A DNA stretch of 42,962 nucleotides from DAOUGC01 sp034429695. Its GTDB lineage: Bacteria; Chloroflexota; Anaerolineae; Anaerolineales; Anaerolineaceae. The stretch covers positions 1-42,962 of the forward strand of contig DAOUGC010000235.1 of assembly GCA_034429695.1 (NCBI GenBank). The letters run 5' to 3'. The stretch's first letter is position 1, and each line of letters opens with the position of its first letter. The position numbers were made by a program, and so were the translations under genes. The notes beneath the pieces are model-generated. The model saw only the letters and a program-made list of their open reading frames with translations, was not told where the DNA came from and did no database searches. Below, one piece after another: positions 8,472 to 16,289 of this stretch.

Positions 8472-10087
8472 GAATTCTCCCGTTCAGGCAGCAGAAAATC
8501 ACCGTCGTTCAATAACCCGTCCAGAATGGTGGCTACGGTTGCCGAATTCTCTGGCAACAGCTCCTGCCATTTGATCTCCTTGAGCATCACATATCCATTC
8601 CACACACCGTCCTCCTGTAACAATCCATCAAACGGTAGTGAGGTCTTGAACAACTGATAGTACAGGAAACGTCTGGCGTTCTTCTGAAATTCTGGCAGAG
8701 GTTTTACCTCATCTGCCGCCAGAAAATCCGTGGCAGTCGTCATGTACTGGCTTTCAGTCTGAGGGAAAAACGCGGTGGGTAATTGAGTAAAACGGGCTTT
8801 CCCCGCGCACAGAACCGCCGCTCCCAGCAATGATGCTTCCAATCCGATGGTGGAATTGTAAACCATAACAAAGCGGGCACGCTGGATTAATTCATAGGAA
8901 CTGATGGTTTCATGCGAACCAACAAACAACACATTGGGAAGATTCGCAAGATCCCTTGATTCCGCCCAGCCTGCCACACTTTCGCGCGCCTCCTTGCCCT
9001 TGCGGCCTTCATCTGGATGGGCACGGATCACAAAAAACACATCAGGGTGGGTCTTGATCAACTCAAGCACGGCATCGAGCCATGCAAACATGTGCGGAAA
9101 GATCACATTGGCGTGACTCTGGCTGGTGTCAAAGATGACGTTGGTAAAAACCGGAACCAGGCCCTTATACCCTTCCATCCGTTTGAGAACATCATCACTG
9201 AGCGGCTGCATCCCCTTCCAGAAACGGACACCGGCCATGCTGAAATTGCCCTTAAAGCGCTGTTCGAGGTATTGGTCCAGGCGTTCGTTTTGGGATTGAC
9301 TTAGTTCAAAATCATCGGGGATCTGGATGGGGTAGGCCGTGGCATCACCGCGTGTGAAGAAACCTGTGAAGGGGCGCAAGCCCACCTCGTGAGACACCAC
9401 CGGCAACCCGTGCTTTTGAGCGACCCAGCGGGCGGATGCTTCGGGGTAAAACATGCCGTTAAAAACCAGAACAGCACGTGGATGTACCTTATTGATCAGC
9501 GCTTCAAACTGGGCAACCAGGCTGGCGGCGGAAAGTATGTACTGCCGGTACAGATGCCGGGTGGGTTCATCATCCACCAAGTGATGCCTGCGCAGGATCC
9601 AGCGCAGCGAGGGTAGCACCAGCGAACCGAGGGGAATATCGTTATGAACAACCTCCATCAGTTCAACCAGCGATAGATCCTTGATCTGCTTTTCCAACCG
9701 CGCATCCGGCGCATACACATACCAGCACACATCCGCATCGGTGTACATGGCCTCTGACTGGCGCACGCAACCCTTGCACGGCGGGGATTGTTCAGGTTGG
9801 CTGGCGTTGGTTCCAAGCACGCACGGGCTCAACCCCGAGGCGCACACAAAATGCACCACCGGCACACCGGATAGCCGTAATGCCCATGCGCTGAGCAGCG
9901 AAAAACCACCATTCTGGCTGATACCCCACAGACGCGTGGAAGCGTTGAACACCACCACCGGGTCGCCCTCAGGATGGGAATGACGCGCCACACTGCGGGC
10001 AAAGCGCCGGATACGGCGATTGCTGGCGGCATGTTTAAACCGCCTGTCCAGACCGGCTGAAATTCGCCGGATGATATCGCTCATCAC
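8468..10087 (-). CDS. Capsule polysaccharide synthesis-like GT-B protein
   Basis: This is a 539-residue soluble protein. The C-terminal half has 'FFVIRAHPDEG' followed by 'YNSTIGLEASLLGAAVLCAGKA'. An R-x-H-P-x-E/D motif followed by S/T-T-x-G/V-x-E is seen in capsule synthesis (KpsS/KpsC-like), CDP-glycerol glycerophosphotransferase-like and related GT-B proteins, where these residues contact the CMP or phosphate part of the donor. The N-terminal half has an unusual 'PPCKGC' pair of cysteines. A GTG at 10087 with GGAGG upstream is the likely start; an ATG follows at 10084. It lies between a synthase (NeuB-type) and a cytidylyltransferase, so a CMP-sugar transferase role is plausible. Confidence 0.75.
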   Translation of the reverse strand: MMSDIIRRISAGLDRRFKHAASNRRIRRFARSVARHSHPEGDPVVVFNASTRLWGISQNGGFSLLSAWALRLSGVPVVHFVCASGLSPCVLGTNASQPEQSPPCKGCVRQSEAMYTDADVCWYVYAPDARLEKQIKDLSLVELMEVVHNDIPLGSLVLPSLRWILRRHHLVDDEPTRHLYRQYILSAASLVAQFEALINKVHPRAVLVFNGMFYPEASARWVAQKHGLPVVSHEVGLRPFTGFFTRGDATAYPIQIPDDFELSQSQNERLDQYLEQRFKGNFSMAGVRFWKGMQPLSDDVLKRMEGYKGLVPVFTNVIFDTSQSHANVIFPHMFAWLDAVLELIKTHPDVFFVIRAHPDEGRKGKEARESVAGWAESRDLANLPNVLFVGSHETISSYELIQRARFVMVYNSTIGLEASLLGAAVLCAGKARFTQLPTAFFPQTESQYMTTATDFLAADEVKPLPEFQKNARRFLYYQLFKTSLPFDGLLQEDGVWNGYVMLKEIKWQELLPENSATVATILDGLLNDGDFLLPERENS

Positions 10088-10105
10088 AGAGGATCGCCTC
10101 CAGCC

Positions 10106-10984
10106 TTACTTGCGGCGCAGTTTGCGCCGGGAGGACATTTCGCTCTCATAAACGCGTTTTACGCCGTCACCCATGGACTGTTCACTGACACGGATGTATT
10201 TCACCAGCCGTTCAAAACCGGCTGCTTCAACCGAAGCCGCCTGATCCGAACCCCACATGGCGCGGTCAAGCGTGATGTGGCGTTCCACCATGCAGGCGCC
10301 CAGCGCAACCGACACCACTGACGGGATCAGCCCAACTTCGTGACCCGAGTAACCCACCGGAACCGGGAATTCATCGCGCAGGGTGTCAATCATGCGCAGG
10401 TTGAGTTCCTCAGGATCGCATGGATAGGTGCTGGTGGCATGTGTGATCACCAGGTCCTTCAAACCAAGCACAGCCACTGCCGCGCGGATCTCTTCCATGG
10501 TGGACATGCCCGTGGAAAGAATGACGGGGCGCTTGGTGCTGCGCAGGCAGCGCAACAGGTCGTGATCGGTCAATGAAGCTGACGGAACCTTGTAGCATAC
10601 CGGGTCAAACTGCTCCATGAATTCCACCGAAGGCTCATCCCACACCGAGGCAAACCAGGTGATATCGAGTTCTTTACAATACTCATTGATCTGGGCATAT
10701 TCTTCCTGTCCAAACTCCACCTTGTAGCGGTAGTCCAGATAGGTGATATAGCCCCACGGGGTTTCACGCATTTGATTGCGCTGGTCGGGGGGTACGCACA
10801 ACTCAGGGGTGCGTTTCTGGAACTTCACCGCATCCACACCGGCGTGTTTTGCGCCCTTGATCATTTCTCTGGCGATTTCGAGGGAACCATTATGATTGAT
10901 GCCAATCTCTGCCACCACATAGGTGGGCTGACCATCACCCACCAGGCGGTCGCCAATTTTCACAACTCGGTTGGAACTCTGCAT
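10106..10984 (-). CDS. NeuB-family nonulosonate synthase without SAF domain
   Basis: This is a TIM-barrel enzyme that should condense phosphoenolpyruvate with an amino-hexose or similar aldose. Visible motifs are 'EIGINHNG', 'AVKFQKR', 'STGMSTMEE', 'GYSGHEVG' and 'VERHITLDR'. The two His residues in the last two are the metal ligands of NeuB. The protein stops at 292 residues, directly after the barrel and a basic 'SSRRKLRRK' tail. Typical NeuB/LegI/PseI proteins have about 340-350 residues with a C-terminal antifreeze-like (SAF) domain that caps the partner's active site. AGGAG precedes the ATG. It is followed by the 539-residue GT-B protein and preceded by the cytidylyltransferase-HAD fusion. 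The product could be a legionaminate-like or KDN-like sugar; the substrate is not predictable. Confidence 0.9.
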   Translation of the reverse strand: MQSSNRVVKIGDRLVGDGQPTYVVAEIGINHNGSLEIAREMIKGAKHAGVDAVKFQKRTPELCVPPDQRNQMRETPWGYITYLDYRYKVEFGQEEYAQINEYCKELDITWFASVWDEPSVEFMEQFDPVCYKVPSASLTDHDLLRCLRSTKRPVILSTGMSTMEEIRAAVAVLGLKDLVITHATSTYPCDPEELNLRMIDTLRDEFPVPVGYSGHEVGLIPSVVSVALGACMVERHITLDRAMWGSDQAASVEAAGFERLVKYIRVSEQSMGDGVKRVYESEMSSRRKLRRK

Positions 10985-11014
10985 GTCATGCTCCTGTCTC
11001 TCAAGTGATAATGG

Positions 11015-12271
11015 TCAACTGGCGGACCCAACCACCAGCTCCCCCCGTTGATGACGCTGCACAAGCAGGTCGGTTAATTCACGTACAGCCCCCATGCCGC
11101 CATTGCGGGTGAGAACCACATCCGCCTGGCGCAAGGCGTCCGGCTGGGCGTCCGCCACAGCCACGGCGCAACCCACCAGATCAAAACATGGGGTGTCATT
11201 GGTATCATTGCCAACATACACCACATTGGCGGGGTCAATGTGTTCATCCGCCAGATACTGACGCAACGCGGTCACCTTGTCCTCCACACCCTGAACCACG
11301 GGCAGGCGCATCTTGCGACAGCGTGCAGCCACCACAGGGTTTACCTCGGTGGAGAGTACCACCACTTTCATGCCCGTCGCCAGCAGGAAACGCATCCCCC
11401 AGCTATCGGAGCGGTTGGCAGCCACCATCTCCTTGCCGTTGTCATCCACATACACCCGGTTGTCGGTCAACACGCCATCAAAGTCCAGCACCAGCAGGTC
11501 CACCCTGGTGGGAATGGGCCGGCGGGGTCGGGCAGGTGAGACCATATCCAGACCGGCATTGTAGACCAGCCACTCATAGCGAGCCCAATCTGCGGGGGTG
11601 TCGATGTCCACCGTGAAACGCGGGTCAATATGTATCGGCAGGATCACCCTGCCAGACATGGAGCCTTGTTCAAGGATGGCACGCGGGCGGATCACATCAA
11701 TGTGCCCGGTCTGCCAGAAAACCGGCGGCAGGGCCTGACGCGGCGCATTGTATGGCTCTTCAATCCCGGGAACCTGCAAAAGGGATTGCATGGTTCCACT
11801 GTGCGGATCGATCTTCCACATTTTGTGCGGGTTCTGTCCAGCAGGCACGATCCCGCGCACCGAATCAGCTTCAGGGTGAGCCAGAATCAGGTCGATCGCC
11901 TGATCCACCAGTCGGGCTGGTCTCACCGGTGAGGTGGGGCGCAACTGCACCACCAGGTCTGGGCGGTAGCCTTCGTTTTGATCCAGCCAACGCAGGGCAT
12001 GTTCAAAGACCGGCAGGTCAAGGGTGGCATCCTGGGCGTGCTCGGGCGGGCGCATGAAAGGTGTCTCAGCGCCCCACTCGCGCGCCACTGCGGCGATCTC
12101 TTCATCATCCGTGGAGACGATCACCCGGGTGACATGTTCTGACTTCAATGCGGCAGCAATGCTATACGCAATCAACGGATATCCCGCGAACGACTTGATG
12201 TTCTTGCGCGGAATACCCTTTGACCCTCCCCTGGCAGGAATAATCGCCAGTACCTCAGGCCGGTCTACCAT
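11015..12271 (-). CDS. Bifunctional cytidylyltransferase (NeuA-like) fused to HAD phosphatase (KdsC-like)
   Basis: Residues 1-230 form a CMP-nonulosonate synthetase with the classic loop 'IIPARGGSKGIPRKNIKS', then 'QLRPTSPVR' and a 'RFTVDIDTPADW' end. Residues 250-410 are a C-type-cap-less HAD phosphatase: motif I 'VLDFDGVLTDNRVY', motif II 'VVLSTE', Lys in 'VEDKVTALR' and motif IV 'YVGNDTNDTPCF'. KdsC and KDN-9-phosphate phosphatases share this set. The same domain order is known in vertebrate CMP-sialate synthetase and some bacteria. One polypeptide could dephosphorylate a nonulosonate-9-phosphate and then activate it with CTP, if both halves are active. The first codons overlap the end of the SDR gene (12265-12271). 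Confidence 0.92.
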   Translation of the reverse strand: MVDRPEVLAIIPARGGSKGIPRKNIKSFAGYPLIAYSIAAALKSEHVTRVIVSTDDEEIAAVAREWGAETPFMRPPEHAQDATLDLPVFEHALRWLDQNEGYRPDLVVQLRPTSPVRPARLVDQAIDLILAHPEADSVRGIVPAGQNPHKMWKIDPHSGTMQSLLQVPGIEEPYNAPRQALPPVFWQTGHIDVIRPRAILEQGSMSGRVILPIHIDPRFTVDIDTPADWARYEWLVYNAGLDMVSPARPRRPIPTRVDLLVLDFDGVLTDNRVYVDDNGKEMVAANRSDSWGMRFLLATGMKVVVLSTEVNPVVAARCRKMRLPVVQGVEDKVTALRQYLADEHIDPANVVYVGNDTNDTPCFDLVGCAVAVADAQPDALRQADVVLTRNGGMGAVRELTDLLVQRHQRGELVVGSAS

Positions 12272-13086
12272 ACCGTCCAGCCTCCATCCACCACCACGTT
12301 GTTGCCGGTCATGTATGAGGAGGCATCCGATGCCAGGAACAGCAATGCCCCGTTCATCTCATCCAGGTGCGCCATGCGCCCCATGACGGTGCGGGCGGAA
12401 TAATTACGGGTAAAGGTTTCGTCGTGATTGTTGTACACCCCACCGGGGGTCAACGCGTTGCAGCGGATGTTCTTTCCGGCATAATACGTCGACAGGTAGC
12501 GGGTCAGGCCCATCACACCCGCCTTGGTCACCGAATAAAACACCGGTTTGTATTGTTTTGGCTGCCCCGGTTTTTCATAAATCCGCTGATCCGGTCCCAC
12601 CAGGCCATAAGTCGAGCAGATCAGAATGATCACACCGTGGTCATTTTCGAGCATCGGCTTCACTGCCGCCTGCGTGGACAGGAACATACCGGTCAGGTTG
12701 ACATCCAGCGCCTGTTGCCATGCGGTCAGAGGATAATCTTCAAAGGTATTACCGTGCTGGCCCTGATTTTGCGGATCGAACTTGGGGTCCATGGCTGCGC
12801 TGCATACCAGCACATCCAGACGGCCAAAGCGTTTCACGGCAGCATCCACCATGGCTCGCGTTGAGTCGGGGTTGGTTACATCCACCCCCACCTCGGCGGC
12901 TGTGTATCCCTGGGCATTCAGGTCGCCCGCCACAGCCTGCGCGGCGGTCTCAGCCAGATCGGCCACCATAACGTTGGCACCGGCTTCTGCCAGGGTTTTG
13001 CAGAATTGTTTTCCCAGCAAACCCGCGCCACCGGTCACCAGCGCTGTCTGCCCGGAAAGGTTGAACTTATCCAGAATGGTGCTCAT
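12265..13086 (-). CDS. SDR oxidoreductase, PtmA-like
   Basis: These 273 residues have 'ALVTGGAGLLGKQF' for cofactor binding, Ser in 'ILICSTYGLVGPDQRIY', Tyr/Lys in 'FYSVTKAGVMGLTRYLST', and the end 'SSYMTGNNVVVDGGWTVW'. The 'xPDQRIY...YSVTKAGVxGLTRYLxTY' arrangement is, from memory, that of the flagellin-modification SDR PtmA of Campylobacter jejuni, which works in the legionaminic acid pathway. Its position directly before a CMP-nonulosonate synthetase and a NeuB fits that. It overlaps both neighbours: 4 bp with the lipoprotein gene stop (ATGA) and 7 bp with the fusion gene. The reaction is not certain. Confidence 0.88.
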   Translation of the reverse strand: MSTILDKFNLSGQTALVTGGAGLLGKQFCKTLAEAGANVMVADLAETAAQAVAGDLNAQGYTAAEVGVDVTNPDSTRAMVDAAVKRFGRLDVLVCSAAMDPKFDPQNQGQHGNTFEDYPLTAWQQALDVNLTGMFLSTQAAVKPMLENDHGVIILICSTYGLVGPDQRIYEKPGQPKQYKPVFYSVTKAGVMGLTRYLSTYYAGKNIRCNALTPGGVYNNHDETFTRNYSARTVMGRMAHLDEMNGALLFLASDASSYMTGNNVVVDGGWTVW

Positions 13087-13880
13087 TCTCCACCTTTATC
13101 ATCTTCAGATATGGGCATTTCGTCAAAAATGTCGGCATCCGGATTGAAATTGGGAAAATCCTTGTAATTCCAATCGCCGTCGTAATTGGGGCAATACATG
13201 GTCACGGGGTCGGGCAGCGAACCATCCCAGCAGGGATTGGGAAGCGCCTTGTACATGCGCAGGTTGCCTTTCCAGACACTGACACCGGTGGAGCTGACCA
13301 CCTCAACCGGGAAAGTGATTTCCCAGTAAGGCGGGTTGATTATAAGGTTATGCGTGAGATCCGTATAGACTGTATCCACGCTGCCGCTCACCTGCTGCAA
13401 TGGAAGTTCCATCCAGACCGTACTGCCGCCCCCCTGATCCAAAAGCCGCAGCATCATACCGGCAGGAACAGGCTGATTGACAGCAAACACAAGCGTACAG
13501 GTGGTTCCGGGGACCAGCAGATCAATCTGGTCGCCGGTCATCTGAGCCATGGTGACGTCTGTGGGTGGGGTTCCGGCAGGCAGACCCTCCACCGACACGT
13601 AGCGGTTAATCGGCAGACACCAGCCGGTCACCCGCTCTGGAACCAGCGCCAGGGGCGGCAGGGGTGTAACCGTGGGAGTGGGTGTCTCAGTGGGCAGCGG
13701 AGTAGCCGTGTCGGTGGCAGTGGGCTGCGGTGTCTGCGTTGGCACAGGTGTATCGGTCACGGGGATCAAGGTTGGCGTGGGCGGAACCGCCCCGGGCAAC
13801 GAGCAGGCTGACAGGCTGAGAATAAACAATATCACTGGAACCAGATAAATCTTTTTAATCATGTGTACAGTATCCATCAT
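13083..13880 (-). CDS. Lipoprotein with Thr/Pro stalk and four-cysteine domain (copy A)
   Basis: The N-terminus has a short basic region (MIKK), a hydrophobic core and the lipobox 'LSAC', so it should be lipid-anchored outside the membrane. A Thr/Pro-rich stalk of about 45 residues follows. The remaining 170 residues form a domain with 'GWCLPINRYVSVEGLP', 'CTLVFAVNQPVPAG', 'NPPYWEITFPVEVV' and 'PCWDGSLPDP...YCP'. The four Cys are all conserved in the paralog at 13877-14620, suggesting two disulphides. The tail is acidic. The start ATG at 13880 or 13877 overlaps the stop of that paralog (ATGATG). I recognise no family. Placement inside a polysaccharide operon suggests an envelope role such as binding or anchoring the glycan, which is speculative. 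Confidence 0.85.
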   Translation of the reverse strand: MMDTVHMIKKIYLVPVILFILSLSACSLPGAVPPTPTLIPVTDTPVPTQTPQPTATDTATPLPTETPTPTVTPLPPLALVPERVTGWCLPINRYVSVEGLPAGTPPTDVTMAQMTGDQIDLLVPGTTCTLVFAVNQPVPAGMMLRLLDQGGGSTVWMELPLQQVSGSVDTVYTDLTHNLIINPPYWEITFPVEVVSSTGVSVWKGNLRMYKALPNPCWDGSLPDPVTMYCPNYDGDWNYKDFPNFNPDADIFDEMPISEDDKGGE

Positions 13881-14620
13881 CCTTCAGGGGTGTGAGTCGG
13901 CGGAATGGGCATGTCCACACCTTCCTTCGGTTCACGTTCCATGGGGTCGGTGATCGGGCAGAAATTGGTAATGGGAACCGGTGTGGAGCCGTCCCAGCAC
14001 AGGCCAGGGTACTGACGGTAGAAGTTAACCGGGCTGCTGGCGATTACCGCTCCGCTGGTATCCACCACATCCATGCGGTAATTAATCTGCCAGTAAGGTG
14101 GATTGGCAATGTACGTATGGTTGGACACCCCAAATGCGATGGATGGGTCACTCACTGAAGCGGTCAATGGTGTTTCCGTCCAGGCGGTTGCGCCGTTTTC
14201 CTCAAAAAACTTGAGGGTTAGCCCATCCGGAACAGGCTGATTAAAGTAAAACGAAAAAATACAGCCCTGCGCAGGAATTAAGGAAGAGGGATTTCCGGAA
14301 GCATAGCTGACCGGAAGTGCGTATGCCGGGGCAACTTCATTCAATCCCGCCAGGGAATACCCCTGGGGTACGCAATACACCTTGACACCCGCGGGCAACA
14401 ACCCCAGCGGCGGGATGGGGGTCAAGGTGGCAGTGGCTGTCGGTTGAGGTGTGGCGGTTTCAGTGGGTACGGGCGTTTCGCTTGGCACAGGAGTGTCCGT
14501 CGGCGCCAGTGTTGGTGAGGGCGTTTCGGTGGGTTGGGCAAAAGGCGCCCCATTACAGGCGCTTAAAACCATGATGGAAACAACCAGGATGACCATGCTT
14601 ATAGTGAGTTTCCGGAACAT
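13877..14620 (-). CDS. Lipoprotein with Thr/Pro stalk and four-cysteine domain (copy B)
   Basis: This 247-residue lipoprotein has a signal peptide starting 'MFRKLTISMVILVVS' and ending in the lipobox 'LSAC', then a stalk of PTETP-type repeats. Its folded domain matches the downstream paralog: 'VYCVPQGYSLAGL', 'CIFSFYFNQPVPDG', 'NPPYWQINYRMDVV' and 'LCWDGSTPVP...FCP'. The start at 14620 is set by GGAG seven bases upstream; the longer frame to 14671 would overlap the upstream membrane protein gene and lacks this site. The two copies are coupled by an ATGA overlap at 13877-13880, so they are probably made in equal amounts and may form a pair. No known function is visible. Confidence 0.85.
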   Translation of the reverse strand: MFRKLTISMVILVVSIMVLSACNGAPFAQPTETPSPTLAPTDTPVPSETPVPTETATPQPTATATLTPIPPLGLLPAGVKVYCVPQGYSLAGLNEVAPAYALPVSYASGNPSSLIPAQGCIFSFYFNQPVPDGLTLKFFEENGATAWTETPLTASVSDPSIAFGVSNHTYIANPPYWQINYRMDVVDTSGAVIASSPVNFYRQYPGLCWDGSTPVPITNFCPITDPMEREPKEGVDMPIPPTHTPEG

Positions 14621-14639
14621 ATCCATTCTCCAACGCGAC

Positions 14640-16274
14640 TTATTTGCCTGGCATGCGGTAGATGGCGCCATCTTCCTGTACGGTTACTGGCTCCAAGCCG
14701 CTTGTCAGCATTTCCAAGCGTTCAGCAGTTTGCTCGCCATAAATACCGGTGAGCTGGGTTTCAAGACTGTCAAAGATCACCAGCACGGCATCGCCACTGG
14801 CGAATTTCGCCTGGGCTTCGTCACCGTCGGGAATACTCTCACCATAAGCGGTGAATTCATCCATCGGCTGATTGGCATATATTTCTGCCAGCGGATATGA
14901 AACCCGGCCGGTCAGATACAGTACCGCCATTTCCTCGTTGGATACCACCAGTTGATCTTCCGGCAGCGCTTTTACAGCCGCAAGGGTGGGCGACGCCTGC
15001 CACTCGACGGAGTTATACCCCAGTCCAAGTTCGGCATTTTGCTGCACAATGCGTAATGTTCGCCAGCCGTACCATCCTGAAAGGATGACAAGCGCCGCTC
15101 CAAGAACAAGCGGAAGGACGCTGGCTGGCATCCTGCGTGATTGAAGACCTGCATTTAATGTCCATGCTGCCAGCAGGACAATCAACCACACAAAGGCAAT
15201 ATGAGCCGGCGCCAGCATGCGGCTGGCAATGGTGATGGGCGGATAGGTGGTGATGTACACCGTGCCGATCACCAGCACATAAAGAACCAGAAAAGCCGCC
15301 AGCAAACCGGTTAATTGCTTGAGTCCCAATGTCCGGGTGGCCTCACCCTGGTTTTTGATCGTCAAAAACACATACCAACCAGCCACCAATGCCAGCAATC
15401 CCACCAGAATCGCCAGGTTGAGGATCGCCGGATAAGGCGGGGTGGTGATCCACGAATCGGGGATCCACCAGAACAGGAAGACATCGCCCAGGGCAGGGAA
15501 TAACGCCGCAATGCGTGACGCCATGCCCGCACCGGATTCGACCGAGCGCGACGACAACGCCGAGGTCTGGATCACATCGTACACAACCCACACCGCGGCG
15601 GGCAGGGCAGCAAAAAAAGCATATACCGCTGCGTCTTGAATCCGCTTGCGCAGCATGTTGTTTTTTCCAAAAAATAATAGAACCATGCCAGCCAGTGCGA
15701 ACGCCAGGTTGCCATAGCGGGTCAGGATGCCCAGACCGGCGATCAATCCGGCAAGCACGATCACGCCTCCACGATCCACCTTTGCAGCCAGCAGCACCAG
15801 GCTGATGCCGAGAAAACCCAGGAAGATCGCCAGCGGCTCAGACATGGCCCATGAATACACCGGCAGCAATACCGGCGATACCGCCACCAGCAGACTGGCA
15901 AGAATAGCCAACCCTCTCCTGCCTTTACCGCCAGCCGGAATGGATTGCAGGGTCTGCCAGCCGATCAGGAAAACCACGCCGGCAAACAGGAGGATGTTCA
16001 ACCAACGAGCTGCGATGGCAAGGTCGAGCCCCAACAGGGCAAACACAGACAGAATCAGTGGATAAAAAGGCGGGAAGTAAGGCAGTAAACGGAAAGTACC
16101 ATCCGGGGTAAACAGCCCCAAACCCTTGCCTTCCACCAGGTGGCGCGCCGAAGTCATGTAAATGGTGGCATCGCCGCCCACCCCTGCGCCCTTAACGGTG
16201 CTGAAAGCCAGCAGACCTGCACCAAACAGGGCGCACACCAAAATGATGATCAGAACTGTCCGGTCGCTTTTCAT
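14640..16274 (-). CDS. GT-C-like polytopic membrane protein (ArnT/PMT-related)
   Basis: The 544 residues contain about ten hydrophobic helices followed by a soluble C-terminal region. After the first helix the loop reads 'GAGVGGDATIYMTSARHLVEGKG', with an Asp where GT-C enzymes place their catalytic residue. 'LLPYFPPFYPLILSVFALLG' is the usual helix after that loop. The G-x-D-A-x-x-Y pattern followed by an 'xxPPxYP' helix is common among PMT-type glycosyltransferases using lipid-phosphate sugars. It starts 15 bp after the stop of the 575-residue membrane protein. Its substrate is not predictable. Confidence 0.8.
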   Translation of the reverse strand: MKSDRTVLIIILVCALFGAGLLAFSTVKGAGVGGDATIYMTSARHLVEGKGLGLFTPDGTFRLLPYFPPFYPLILSVFALLGLDLAIAARWLNILLFAGVVFLIGWQTLQSIPAGGKGRRGLAILASLLVAVSPVLLPVYSWAMSEPLAIFLGFLGISLVLLAAKVDRGGVIVLAGLIAGLGILTRYGNLAFALAGMVLLFFGKNNMLRKRIQDAAVYAFFAALPAAVWVVYDVIQTSALSSRSVESGAGMASRIAALFPALGDVFLFWWIPDSWITTPPYPAILNLAILVGLLALVAGWYVFLTIKNQGEATRTLGLKQLTGLLAAFLVLYVLVIGTVYITTYPPITIASRMLAPAHIAFVWLIVLLAAWTLNAGLQSRRMPASVLPLVLGAALVILSGWYGWRTLRIVQQNAELGLGYNSVEWQASPTLAAVKALPEDQLVVSNEEMAVLYLTGRVSYPLAEIYANQPMDEFTAYGESIPDGDEAQAKFASGDAVLVIFDSLETQLTGIYGEQTAERLEMLTSGLEPVTVQEDGAIYRMPGK

Positions 16275-16289
16275 CCTGTCACCTGCGGT

